This document shows, in pieces, positions 9,648-18,233 of a stretch of 64,000 nt of DNA. The translations under genes were made by a program, and so were the position numbers. The first letter of the stretch is position 1; each line of letters begins with the position of its first letter. Source of the DNA: Flavilitoribacter nigricans DSM 23189 = NBRC 102662 (GTDB lineage Bacteria > Bacteroidota > Bacteroidia > Chitinophagales > Saprospiraceae). Below the pieces are notes generated by a model that made no database searches, was not told the DNA's origin, and saw only the letters and a list, made by a program, of their open reading frames with translations. The stretch spans positions 124,001 through 188,000 of the forward strand of contig NZ_PDUD01000033.1 of the NCBI RefSeq assembly GCF_002646595.1, given 5' to 3'.

Positions 9648-11312
9648 TTACTCGTCCCGCAATTTCCGACGCAGGATCTTACCCACATTGGTTTTCGGTA
9701 ATTCGGTACGGAATTCGATCTCTTTCGGTACTTTATAGCCGGTCAGGTTTTCCCGGCAGTATTCCATCAGTTCTTTTTCCTTGAGTGATTTGTCCTTTTT
9801 TACGACGAAGAGTTTCACCACTTCACCGGATTTATCACTCGGTATACCTACCGCCGCCGCCTCCAGCACTTTCGGATGAGCGGCTACCACTTCTTCCACT
9901 TCATTTGGATAGACGTTGAAGCCGGACACCAGGATCATATCTTTTTTGCGATCCACGATCTGAATAAATCCGTCTTCGGACATCACGCCGATATCGCCGG
10001 TGCAGAGCCAGCCGTCCTTGATGGTCTTGTTGGTCTCTTCCGGCCGGTTGTAGTAGCCCTTCATCACCTGGGGGCCTTTGATCTGGATCTCTCCGGTGCT
10101 GCCGATGGGTAGGGGAGAGCCGGTATCGACGTCCACAATGCGGATATCCGTACTGGATACCGGTAGACCGATGGTACCCATTCGACCGGTGCCATCCAGC
10201 GGATTGATGGTCGCTACCGGGCTGGATTCCGTCATACCGTAACCTTCGCTGAGCACGCAGCCGGTCACCTGCTGCCATTTTTCGGCTACCGGCCGTTGTA
10301 CAGCCATACCTCCGCCCACGGTGATCTTCAGGGAACTGAAGTCCTGTTTGGCAAAGTCGTCGTTATTAACCAGGGCATTAAACAGGGTGTTGATCCCCGT
10401 CATCAGGGTAACCTTATAGTCCTTGAAGGCGCCCACCACAGTGGACAGGTCCCGTGGATTGGTGATCAGAACGGTGCGGGTACCGATGCTCATCAGGGCC
10501 AGCGCATTGACCGTGAAGGCAAAAATGTGGTACATGGGCAGCGGACTCAGGGCGATCTCTTCCTTTTCTTTCAGGTAAGGCATCATCCAGGCCCGGATCT
10601 GTTGCATATTGGCCACCAGGTTGCGGTTGGTGAGCATGGCCCCTTTGGCCACACCGGTCGTACCGCCGGTATACTGGTGAATGATCACGCGGTCCGGTTC
10701 GTTGGTGAATTCCTTGATCACGAATTTTTTGCCCTGCTTCAGCGCCTCCGAAAAGGTAACGGTATTGGCGATGTTGAATTTGGGCACCATCTTTTTGATG
10801 TTGCGGACCACAAAATTCACGATGGTGCCCTTAACGGCACCCAGCAATTCACCGATGCTGGTCAGGATCACGGTATTGATCTCGGTCTTACCGATGATCT
10901 TTTCCAGATTGGCGGCGAAGTTCTCGGCGATCACGATAGCCTTGACCCCCGAATCGGTAAACTGGTGTTCCATTTCCCGGGGGGTATACAGCGGGTTTGT
11001 ATTCACTACCACGAGGCCGGCCCGCAGCGCACCGAAAAGCGCGATCGGGTACTGGAGCATATTGGGCATCATCAGGGCGATACGGTCCCCGGGCACCAGG
11101 CCGCGGGAATGCAGATACGCACCGAACTGGGCCGACATGTGATCCAGATAATCAAAAGTGATCTCTTTACCCATGCAGGAAAAGGCGGGCAGTTTGCGGT
11201 ATTTTTCAAAGGTCTCCTCTAACAGCGCTACCAGATTGGGATAAGCATCCGCATCGATATTGGCGGGTATACCCTTGGGGTAGTTCTTCAACCAAGGCCT
11301 TTCGTCGTTCAT
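9648..11312 (-). CDS. fadD: Long-chain fatty acid-CoA ligase
   Basis: A 554-residue cytoplasmic or membrane-associated adenylate-forming enzyme that activates fatty acids to acyl-CoA with ATP. The P-loop-like signature YTGGTTGVAKGAMLTN is near residues 215-230. GYGMTESSP forms the adenine-binding motif, followed by LCTGDIG and the hinge DRKKDMILVSGFNVYPNEVE, and the C-terminal catalytic Lys lies in KTNVGKILRRKLRDE. Length and the FACS-type signature match FadD rather than acetyl-CoA synthetase. It probably feeds beta-oxidation or lipid synthesis. It is separated from rpsA by ~300 bases and transcribed divergently from it. Confidence 0.92.
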   Translation of the reverse strand: MNDERPWLKNYPKGIPANIDADAYPNLVALLEETFEKYRKLPAFSCMGKEITFDYLDHMSAQFGAYLHSRGLVPGDRIALMMPNMLQYPIALFGALRAGLVVVNTNPLYTPREMEHQFTDSGVKAIVIAENFAANLEKIIGKTEINTVILTSIGELLGAVKGTIVNFVVRNIKKMVPKFNIANTVTFSEALKQGKKFVIKEFTNEPDRVIIHQYTGGTTGVAKGAMLTNRNLVANMQQIRAWMMPYLKEKEEIALSPLPMYHIFAFTVNALALMSIGTRTVLITNPRDLSTVVGAFKDYKVTLMTGINTLFNALVNNDDFAKQDFSSLKITVGGGMAVQRPVAEKWQQVTGCVLSEGYGMTESSPVATINPLDGTGRMGTIGLPVSSTDIRIVDVDTGSPLPIGSTGEIQIKGPQVMKGYYNRPEETNKTIKDGWLCTGDIGVMSEDGFIQIVDRKKDMILVSGFNVYPNEVEEVVAAHPKVLEAAAVGIPSDKSGEVVKLFVVKKDKSLKEKELMEYCRENLTGYKVPKEIEFRTELPKTNVGKILRRKLRDE

Positions 11313-11524
11313 ATTGTATAATTGGTTTTAATTGTGTCGTTGATCTTACGGCAGGAACGCAATGTGGTGCGAAGTTGCCGAATATTATTTTTCATCCGGC
11401 TAAAAATACAATTTTTCATTTCCAAAATGCAAACATCTGCGGACTACAAAGTAGCTAAGGGTGGAAACGGGTTGAAACCAGTTGATTTTTAATGACTTTT
11501 ATTTTTTTAACCCTGAAAAAGGCG

Positions 11525-11532
11525 TACCTTTG
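11525..11532 (+). promoter_or_regulatory. rpsA promoter -7 element
   Basis: TACCTTTG matches TAnnTTTG, and a T-rich stretch lies about 20 bases upstream in place of a clear TTTG -33 box. It leaves a leader of about 75 bases before the rpsA start. The rest of the 300-base gap to fadD shows nothing else. Confidence 0.6.
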
Positions 11533-11613
11533 CGCGGCCTTTAACAAAGGGTTCGGAAAGTAAACACTTCCGATCGTTAGTAACCATATTGTTTAACCAA
11601 AAGCATTCTTTCA

Positions 11614-13890
11614 ATGCTAGAAGAAAAAGATCAAGAACAACAAAACAACGAAGTGGAAGAAACGCCACAAGTTGAAACACCCGAAGAGGTGAAAGAAAAA
11701 GCAGTAGCTGCAGCCGAGGAAGCTGCGGAAGAAACTGCCGAAGAAACGCAGGAAGCCGTTGAGGAAGCTGCCGATGTGACTCACAAACAGGCAGTTGCCG
11801 AAGCTGATAATGCCGACGAAGTACTGGCTGAAGCTACCAAAGAAGGTGCCGAACTCGCCGAATCCGTAGAGGTTAGCGAAGCTGCTGTCATCGAAGAGAC
11901 GGCCGTCGAAGAAGGTGTTGCCTCTCCCGATGCACAGACCGAACAGGACGCCTCTGTAGTGGACGACGCCGAGGAGGTGGAAGAGGACGAAGACGAGGAT
12001 GATGACTCCGAAGACGAGGACGACGATGAAGAAGGAGACGACGATGACGACGAGGATGAAGATGAGGACGAAGATGAAGACGTTATCGATGAGACTCCGG
12101 TTCTGCACGACGACTTCAACTGGGCGCTGAGCAACAAGTACGGCATCGCTTACACCGAAGACGAGAAAGAGCAATTACTGGCGCAATACGACGCTACCCT
12201 GAGCTCCATTCTGGAAAACCAGATCGTGAGCGGTAAGGTGACCGCCATCAATGACGGTGACGTTGTATTGGACATCAACTACAAGTCTGATGGTCTGGTA
12301 TCTCTGTCTGAATTCCGCGATACGCCGGACCTGGGCGTTGGTGACAGTGTCGACGTATACGTTGAGCAGCAGGAAGACGCACGCGGTCAGCTGGTTCTGT
12401 CCCGTCGTAAAGCCAAACTGCTCCGCGCGTGGGAAAGCATCCGCGACAGCTACGAAAATGGTACGGTTATCACCGGTACGATCATCAGTAAGACCAAAGG
12501 TGGTCTGATCGTTGATTGCAGCGGTCTGGAAACCTTCCTGCCCGGTTCTCAAATTGACATCAAGCCGATCATCGATTATGATGCATACGTTGGCAAGACC
12601 ATGGAATTCAAAGTGGTTAAGATCAACGAAGCGATCAAGAACGCCGTGGTTTCCCACAAGGCGCTTATCGAAAGCGATCTGGCCGAACAGCGCGAGGCGA
12701 TCATCGCCAGCCTGGAAAAAGGTCAGGTACTGGAAGGTCTGGTCAAGAACATCACCGATTTCGGTGCGTTCCTGGATCTTGGTGGCGTAGACGGTCTGTT
12801 GTACATCACCGATATTTCCTGGGGTCGGATCAACCACCCGAGCGAAGTATTGCAGCTCAACCAGAAGATCAACGTGGTGGTACTCGATTTCGACGAGAAC
12901 AAGAAGCGGATCTCTCTGGGTCTGAAGCAACTGCAACCACATCCTTGGGAAGTACTGGACGACAAGATCCAGGAAGGATCTACCGTCAAAGGCAAGATCG
13001 TCAACATCGAGGACTACGGTGCATTCCTGGAGATCCAGCCTGGTGTAGAAGGTTTGATCCACGTGAGCGAAGTAAGCTGGAGCAACCAGCCGATCAACGC
13101 GCGTGAATACTTCAAACTGGGTCAGGAGTACGAAGCAAAAGTGGTAACCGTTGATCGCGAAGATCGCAAGATGTCTTTGTCGATCAAGCAACTGACCAAC
13201 GACCCATGGGATACCATCGAAGATCAATTCCCGATCAACAGCCGTCACACGGGCGAGGTGAAAAACCTGACTCCTTACGGCGTGTTCGTAGAATTGAAAG
13301 AAGGTATCGGCGGTATGGTACACATCTCCGACCTGTCCTGGACCAAGCGTTATTCTCACCCGTCTGAGTTCACCAAAGTGGGCAACGACATCGATATCAT
13401 GATCCTTGAGATCGATAAGGATAATCGCAAACTGTCTCTGGGCCACAAGCAACTGGAAGAAAACCCATGGGATACTTTCGAAAACGTATTCCCGGTAGGT
13501 TCCTACCACGAAGCTACGGTACTGCGTCGCGACGACCGCGGTGCTATCGTCCAGCTGCCTTACGGTCTGGAAGCTTACGCGCCGCTGAAGCACGTTCGCA
13601 AAGAAGACAACACGCTGGCCGAGCCGGATGAAGTACTGACTGTAAAAGTGATCGAATTCAACCGTGACGACAAGCGTATCATGGTATCTCACCTGCGTTA
13701 CCTGGATGACATCCGCCGCGAGGCTGATGCCGAAGTACGCAAGCAGGTACAGGCTGAGCGCAAAGAGACGAAGAAAGCGATCAAGAAGACGCAGTCGAAC
13801 GTTGAGAAGAGCACCCTGGGTGACCTGGATGTATTCTCCGAACTGAAAGACATGTTGAACACGGATGAAGAAGGTGGCGATAAGGAATAA
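11614..13890 (+). CDS. rpsA: 30S ribosomal protein S1 with acidic N-terminal extension
   Basis: A 758-residue protein. Residues 1-~165 are a Glu/Asp/Ala-rich extension with an almost purely acidic block near 123-160. Six S1 RNA-binding domains follow: two divergent ones (~205-350), then canonical repeats with the signatures ITDFGAFLDLGGVDGLL, IEDYGAFLEIQPGVEGL and LTPYGVFVELKEGIGGM, and a sixth divergent domain. E. coli S1 has about 557 residues, so the extra length is the acidic region. S1 binds mRNA on the small subunit and aids initiation. Codon choice looks more biased than in neighbouring genes, as expected for high expression. It has its own promoter and terminator. Confidence 0.95.
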   Translation: MLEEKDQEQQNNEVEETPQVETPEEVKEKAVAAAEEAAEETAEETQEAVEEAADVTHKQAVAEADNADEVLAEATKEGAELAESVEVSEAAVIEETAVEEGVASPDAQTEQDASVVDDAEEVEEDEDEDDDSEDEDDDEEGDDDDDEDEDEDEDEDVIDETPVLHDDFNWALSNKYGIAYTEDEKEQLLAQYDATLSSILENQIVSGKVTAINDGDVVLDINYKSDGLVSLSEFRDTPDLGVGDSVDVYVEQQEDARGQLVLSRRKAKLLRAWESIRDSYENGTVITGTIISKTKGGLIVDCSGLETFLPGSQIDIKPIIDYDAYVGKTMEFKVVKINEAIKNAVVSHKALIESDLAEQREAIIASLEKGQVLEGLVKNITDFGAFLDLGGVDGLLYITDISWGRINHPSEVLQLNQKINVVVLDFDENKKRISLGLKQLQPHPWEVLDDKIQEGSTVKGKIVNIEDYGAFLEIQPGVEGLIHVSEVSWSNQPINAREYFKLGQEYEAKVVTVDREDRKMSLSIKQLTNDPWDTIEDQFPINSRHTGEVKNLTPYGVFVELKEGIGGMVHISDLSWTKRYSHPSEFTKVGNDIDIMILEIDKDNRKLSLGHKQLEENPWDTFENVFPVGSYHEATVLRRDDRGAIVQLPYGLEAYAPLKHVRKEDNTLAEPDEVLTVKVIEFNRDDKRIMVSHLRYLDDIRREADAEVRKQVQAERKETKKAIKKTQSNVEKSTLGDLDVFSELKDMLNTDEEGGDKE

Positions 13891-13924
13891 ATCCTGATCC
13901 GCCTCGAGATCCGAGGAATGATAT

Positions 13925-13961
13925 AAAGCCCCGGGCTTCCATTGTGAAGCTCGGGGCTTTT
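13925..13961 (+). terminator. Rho-independent terminator of rpsA
   Basis: A 15-base stem (AAAGCCCCGGGCTTC with GAAGCTCGGGGCTTT, one G-U pair) with a 6-base loop ends in TTTT. It starts 35 bases after the rpsA stop codon. Confidence 0.85.
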
Positions 13962-14036
13962 GCGTTGGGCGCAACGGGAAGTCCGGGAATTTAAAATATT
14001 TGATTGGCGTTGTAGATCTCGGGGAGTTATAGGTTT

Positions 14037-14068
14037 GTGTTGAGGTGTTGAAGTGTTAATGTGTTGAT
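14037..14068. repeat. Octad array (8-base period), 4 units
   Basis: Four consecutive 8-base units, GTGTTGAG, GTGTTGAA, GTGTTAAT and GTGTTGAT, lie in the gap between rpsA and the S51 peptidase gene. On the opposite strand these read nTYAACAC-type units, matching the arrays near 33.5 and 37.6 kb. Confidence 0.7.
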
Positions 14069-14179
14069 GTTGGATCTGCCTGGTTGAAAATCAGCTCATT
14101 GGTATTCGATATACATGGGGGACACAATTCACCCAACGCTTCCGTTTCATCGGTCCGAAGAATTGAATTAAATATAAAA

Positions 14180-14899
14180 ATGCTTATGCAACGTCAGATC
14201 ATCGCCATGGGCGGCGGCGGCTTTTCCATGGAACCGGATAATCCGCTGCTGGATGATTACATCCTGGCACAATCTAATCGGGAGTGCCCCAATATTTGCT
14301 TTATCGGTACGGCCAGCGGCGATTCGGAAGATTATATCAATCGCTTCTACGCGGCATTTAATGACCAACCCTGTACACCTGCCCATTTGCCGCTATTCAA
14401 AGATTATCCCAGGGACGTGGAAGGCTTCCTAATGGACCAGGATATTATTTACGTCGGAGGAGGGAATACCCGTAATATGTTGGTTATCTGGCGGACATGG
14501 GGTGTGGATCGGATACTTAAAAAAGCATACGAAGGTGGTACTATACTTAGTGGTCTAAGTGCGGGAGCGATCTGTTGGTTTGAGCAGGGGCTAACGGATT
14601 CTACACCAGAGGGACTAACGACCTTACCATGCCTGAGCTTACTGAACGGCAGCAATTGCCCCCACTTCGACGGTGAAGCCGAGCGGCAGGAAGTTTACAA
14701 ACACAAGATCGTATCGGGCGAAATGCTGCCCGGCATTGCCTGCGACGACGGCGTTGCCCTTCATTTTGTCAATGAAGAACTGGAAAAGGTAGTATCTTCC
14801 AGGAAACAGGGCGGCGCCTACCGGTTTACGTTAGAGCAGGGCATGCTGCGGGAAGAGATCCTGGCACCCGTTCGGCTGGGTGGAGACGTGGGATCGTAG
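14180..14899 (+). CDS. Peptidase S51 (dipeptidase E-like)
   Basis: A 239-residue cytoplasmic protein. The start is ATG 14180 (or 14186), just before the first strand RQIIAMGGGGF; a TTG further upstream gives an implausible N-terminus that runs through intergenic sequence. The nucleophile elbow GLSAGAICWF places Ser127, as in peptidase E and cyanophycinase. IYVGGGNTRNML and the LPCLSLLNGSNCPHF region also match. S51 enzymes cleave Asp-X dipeptides or cyanophycin; the smaller size and lack of a signal peptide favour the peptidase E type. The next gene begins 46 bases later on the same strand. Confidence 0.88.
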   Translation: MLMQRQIIAMGGGGFSMEPDNPLLDDYILAQSNRECPNICFIGTASGDSEDYINRFYAAFNDQPCTPAHLPLFKDYPRDVEGFLMDQDIIYVGGGNTRNMLVIWRTWGVDRILKKAYEGGTILSGLSAGAICWFEQGLTDSTPEGLTTLPCLSLLNGSNCPHFDGEAERQEVYKHKIVSGEMLPGIACDDGVALHFVNEELEKVVSSRKQGGAYRFTLEQGMLREEILAPVRLGGDVGS

Positions 14900-14945
14900 C
14901 GTACCCTATTCTGGTTTCATTTTGTATACCAAAACAGGAAAGTTT

Positions 14946-15626
14946 ATGGCTTACCGGGCCCGGATAAAAAAGTGGGGAAAACGTCTGCTGAAAGTGGTGG
15001 CCGTAATATTGGCGCCCGTACTGCTCTACCTGCTCGCCGGGCTCATCCTATCCCTGGCTGCCACCCGACCGGAAAAACAGAACTGCTCCCAAAAGCATAC
15101 CATTTACATCGGCACCAACGGCGTGCACCTCGACATCATCTTGCCCCGCGAGTTGCTGGGTGACTCGCTGAGCGGTGCTTTGTTGTCGCCGACCGATATT
15201 CGTTATCTGGCGTTCGGCTGGGGAGATAAGGGTTTTTACCTGGAAACACCCACCTGGGCGGAGCTGGAAGTTAGCGTAGCGCTCGAAGCGCTCTTCTGGA
15301 AGAGTGGCACGGCGATGCATTTGACCCATTACCGCCGGCAATACGGTAGCTGGCGTCTGATCGATTTGTGTCCGGATCAACTACAACGACTACAGACCTA
15401 CATCTGGCATGGCTTCGCAAAGGACGGCGAAGGCCGGTTGATCGAGATCCCCAGAGCCGGGTATACCCGCATGGATCATTTTTTCGAAGCGGTCGGGCAC
15501 TATTCCTGCCTGAAAACCTGCAACAACTGGGTGAATATCGGCTTGAAACGGGCCGGTCTAAAAACTGCCGTGTGGTCTCCCTTCGATCTCGGGGTATTGT
15601 ATCATCTCCCCAGGCAAAACGAGTGA
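14946..15626 (+). CDS. DUF2459 (TIGR02117-type) membrane-anchored protein
   Basis: A 226-residue protein. Start ATG 14946 is chosen because it avoids overlap with the peptidase gene. One N-terminal membrane segment (~15-37, LLKVVAVILAPVLLYLLAG) is followed by a periplasmic domain. The strand pattern TIYIGTNGVHLDIILP, FGWGDKGFYLETP, LTHYRR and CLKTCNNWVNIGLKRAG is that of the DUF2459/TIGR02117 family, whose biochemical role is unknown. The conserved His, Cys and Asn suggest a cysteine-hydrolase-like fold (inference). It sits 46 bases after the S51 gene and 70 bases before the RNA ligase gene, all on +. Confidence 0.8.
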   Translation: MAYRARIKKWGKRLLKVVAVILAPVLLYLLAGLILSLAATRPEKQNCSQKHTIYIGTNGVHLDIILPRELLGDSLSGALLSPTDIRYLAFGWGDKGFYLETPTWAELEVSVALEALFWKSGTAMHLTHYRRQYGSWRLIDLCPDQLQRLQTYIWHGFAKDGEGRLIEIPRAGYTRMDHFFEAVGHYSCLKTCNNWVNIGLKRAGLKTAVWSPFDLGVLYHLPRQNE

Positions 15627-15696
15627 GCCGGAACTTTTTGGAAAATTTTCTGGTCTTTAGAAAAGTATTCCAAATTAGATCATTCAAAAAACGGTC

Positions 15697-16695
15697 GTGT
15701 TCAACAAATACAATTCTATCGAGAACTCTTACCGGAAGGAGATCCTGGACCGGATCAAAGGGCATGGTTTGTGGGAGAACGAATTCCTTGTGCAGGAAAA
15801 GGTGCACGGAGCAAATCTGAGCTACTGGACGCAGGACGGCATCCATTTTAGGGCCGCGAAACGTACGGAACTGATCGCCGACGGGGAGAAATTCTACAAC
15901 TACGACAAACTGTTGGAAGCACTCAGCCCGCATTTTCAAAAAATTTGGGAAACCCTCCAACAGGAGGATCCGGAGATCAACCAAATGGGGATCTTCGGAG
16001 AGGTGATCGGTGGAACCTACCCGCACAAGGAGGTGGAAAGGGATCGTCTGGCCGTACGGGTGCAGAAGGGGATCCACTACAGTCCATCCAATCACTTTTA
16101 CGCTTTCGATATCCAGATCAATGGTGATCACTTTCTCGATACGGACCGCGCCAATCAGCTATTTCAGCGCGAAGGCCTGCTGCACGCCCGAACCCTGTTC
16201 CGGGGATCGATCGAAGCGTGTCTGGAATATCCAAACGCTTTCACCAGCACGTTGCCGGACCAACTGGGACTGCCGATATTAGAACCCAATATCTGTGAAG
16301 GAGTAGTGATCCGTCCGGCGCAAACGACCTACCTCAACAACGGTATGCGGGTGATGCTCAAAAATAAGAACGAAAAATGGTCGGAAAACCGGAAGCACCA
16401 CCGGGTCATCAGACCGGAAGAACCGCTGTCCGAACGAGTAGTTCAATTGCAGGAGGCCATCGCGGGTTACGTTACCGAGAATCGGCTACACAATGTAGTA
16501 AGTAAGATCGGTGAGGTCGGCGAGCGGGATATCGGGCGGGTGCTGGGCTTGTTCAATAAGGACGTATTCGAGGATTTTGTGAAGGACTACGGAACTGTGT
16601 TTACCGATCTGGAAAAAAAGGAGCAGAAGTTGATCACCAAATCTATCGGAAGATCTTCGGCGACGCTGGTCAAGCAATATATCCGTTGCCAGTAA
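15697..16695 (+). CDS. T4 Rnl2-type RNA ligase
   Basis: A 332-residue protein from a GTG start, about the length of T4 Rnl2. It joins RNA 3'-OH and 5'-phosphate ends, typically nicks in duplex RNA, through a ligase-AMP intermediate. Nucleotidyltransferase motifs: motif I EKVHGAN with Lys35; FGEVIGG with Glu102; motif IV EGVVIRP with Glu201; motif V LKNKNEKW with Lys222 and Lys224. The opening MFNKYNSIENSY and the C-terminal NNVISKIGEIG-like stretch (here HNVVSKIGEVGERD) resemble T4 Rnl2 beyond the motifs, so the Rnl2-specific C-terminal domain is present. No kinase, phosphatase or Hen1-like partner is adjacent. Confidence 0.93.
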   Translation: MFNKYNSIENSYRKEILDRIKGHGLWENEFLVQEKVHGANLSYWTQDGIHFRAAKRTELIADGEKFYNYDKLLEALSPHFQKIWETLQQEDPEINQMGIFGEVIGGTYPHKEVERDRLAVRVQKGIHYSPSNHFYAFDIQINGDHFLDTDRANQLFQREGLLHARTLFRGSIEACLEYPNAFTSTLPDQLGLPILEPNICEGVVIRPAQTTYLNNGMRVMLKNKNEKWSENRKHHRVIRPEEPLSERVVQLQEAIAGYVTENRLHNVVSKIGEVGERDIGRVLGLFNKDVFEDFVKDYGTVFTDLEKKEQKLITKSIGRSSATLVKQYIRCQ

Positions 16696-16851
16696 TTGGT
16701 TATAAAGTGTGTGGGGGTTAGCCGATGTGGGTGAACGCCCGGTACGACCTGATCGCTACCCCCTTCCACCTGGCAGGCCGAATACGCTGACGGAGGCAGA
16801 CTTGAAAAAGTAATCAGATTGGTCTAATTTGGTGGAAAACTCAAAAAACTG

Positions 16852-18024
16852 ATGAAACTTTCACTAGTCGCTGCTCTGATCCTTGGCTCCGTAGTATTGA
16901 TGACCGCTCAAAGTCCGATCCCCATCGGCGAAAAATGTCCGCCGCTCCGGATCACCGATTGGGTGCAAAATGCCCCTCCGGAACAGGACCTGGAAAACAA
17001 GGTGATTGTCGTCGATTTTTGGGCTACCTGGTGTGGCCCCTGTCTGAAAGCGGTCCCGCATTTCAACAAACTGGTTGCTGAATTTGCCGGGGATCAACGG
17101 ATACAGTTCTTATCGATGACCTACGAACGTCCGGCCAAAATAGAACGAACACTGGAACGCATCGACTTCCGCTCGGCCGTGGTGACCGATCAGGAAAACT
17201 GGACGCAGGAGGCTTTCGGCATTGCGGAGATCCCCTATACGCTGGTGATCGATGCGGCGGGAAAGCTGGCCTGGAAGGGTAACCCGGAATTCTTAACTCC
17301 CGATCATATCCGGCAGGTACTAAACGGTCAGACGCCGGAACTGCCTTCGGAGTTGGACTCCGCAGCCCCGGCGGTTGATCTGGGCAAGAGAAACATCGGC
17401 CTGAAGGAATTCGGCGCTGCCCTCAAAGACTCCACCGTACAGCGGATGTTCCAGATCATACCGAGCGCGGGACCGGGCGGTTTACGCATGGACGGCCTGC
17501 CCAAAATGTTCTATGAGGGAGGGACCAGCCTGCCAAAGATCCTTTCTTACTTTTTCGAGATCCCCCGATCCCGCATCGCCATGCCGGAAAAGCTGGCGGA
17601 TCAAAACTTCAATATTGCTTTCTTTGATAAGGATCTGTTATCCCGGGCTCAGGTAGACTCCCTGATGCTGGAACGCTTTTCCGAGGAATACGGTGTCGAT
17701 ATCCAGTCGACGACCCGCGAGACGGATGCCCTCCGGATCGAAACCTTTGATCCGGAAAAGTTAAGGCCGGGGAGCGGGAACCAGGGTGGTTTCAGTGATG
17801 CCGGTTCGAAGTTGATCATTACCAATCAAACGATCCGGGCCACGCTGTTTGAGCTGGAAAACCGGCTGGGCGTCCCGCTGATCGACCAGACCGGACTCGA
17901 TGGGAAATACGATTTCATTATTGAGGTCAGCGATAAAGAACAACTAATGGAGAGTCTGGAAAGTTACGGACTCCGGCCGGAGCCGATCCGGGCCGAACTG
18001 GAGTTTTGGACGGTTAGTTTTTAG
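16852..18024 (+). CDS. Exported TlpA-like thioredoxin fused to DUF3738
   Basis: A 390-residue protein. The signal peptide MKLSLVAALILGSVVLMTAQ leads into a TlpA/ResA-like thioredoxin domain (~25-160) with active site WCGPC (Cys61, Cys64) and a cis-Pro in AEIPYTLVID. Residues ~190-390 match DUF3738 (TIGR03435-like) in pattern, with IRATLFELENRLGVPLIDQT, then GLDGKYDFIIE and a C-terminal beta strand. DUF3738 often occurs in exported proteins linked to BlaR/M56 or redox systems; its role is unclear. The protein probably acts as a periplasmic thiol reductant or sensor. The 209 bases to the next gene hold no recognisable element. Confidence 0.85.
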   Translation: MKLSLVAALILGSVVLMTAQSPIPIGEKCPPLRITDWVQNAPPEQDLENKVIVVDFWATWCGPCLKAVPHFNKLVAEFAGDQRIQFLSMTYERPAKIERTLERIDFRSAVVTDQENWTQEAFGIAEIPYTLVIDAAGKLAWKGNPEFLTPDHIRQVLNGQTPELPSELDSAAPAVDLGKRNIGLKEFGAALKDSTVQRMFQIIPSAGPGGLRMDGLPKMFYEGGTSLPKILSYFFEIPRSRIAMPEKLADQNFNIAFFDKDLLSRAQVDSLMLERFSEEYGVDIQSTTRETDALRIETFDPEKLRPGSGNQGGFSDAGSKLIITNQTIRATLFELENRLGVPLIDQTGLDGKYDFIIEVSDKEQLMESLESYGLRPEPIRAELEFWTVSF

Positions 18025-18233
18025 ACGAGACCATACTGACCCGGCCAATCTGTATGTATTTCTACAAGTACCGACAGCTTGGAACGCAAGATCCTTTCAT
18101 GGTAGTGGTTTAGACCAGCTGCACCCTACGGCAATGCTCCGGGAGGCACTTTCCCGGCCGAAGCCGGAATGATAGTGAACATGAGGCGGTAAAATAGTTT
18201 TCAATAGACGGACACTATTAACAAAACTATTCA

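Noticed and set aside
10296-11222. A 308-codon plus-strand frame inside fadD
   Set aside because: Antisense to conserved ligase motifs; no credible product.
11781-12146. A serine-rich minus-strand frame
   Set aside because: It is only the antisense of the acidic GAn repeats in the S1 extension, giving poly-Ser.
12175-13974. A 599-codon minus-strand frame over rpsA
   Set aside because: Fully antisense to six unmistakable S1 domains; no motif of its own.
14084-14179. Upstream TTG start for the S51 peptidase
   Set aside because: The extra 32 residues come from intergenic DNA and precede the first conserved strand; ATG 14180 fits better.
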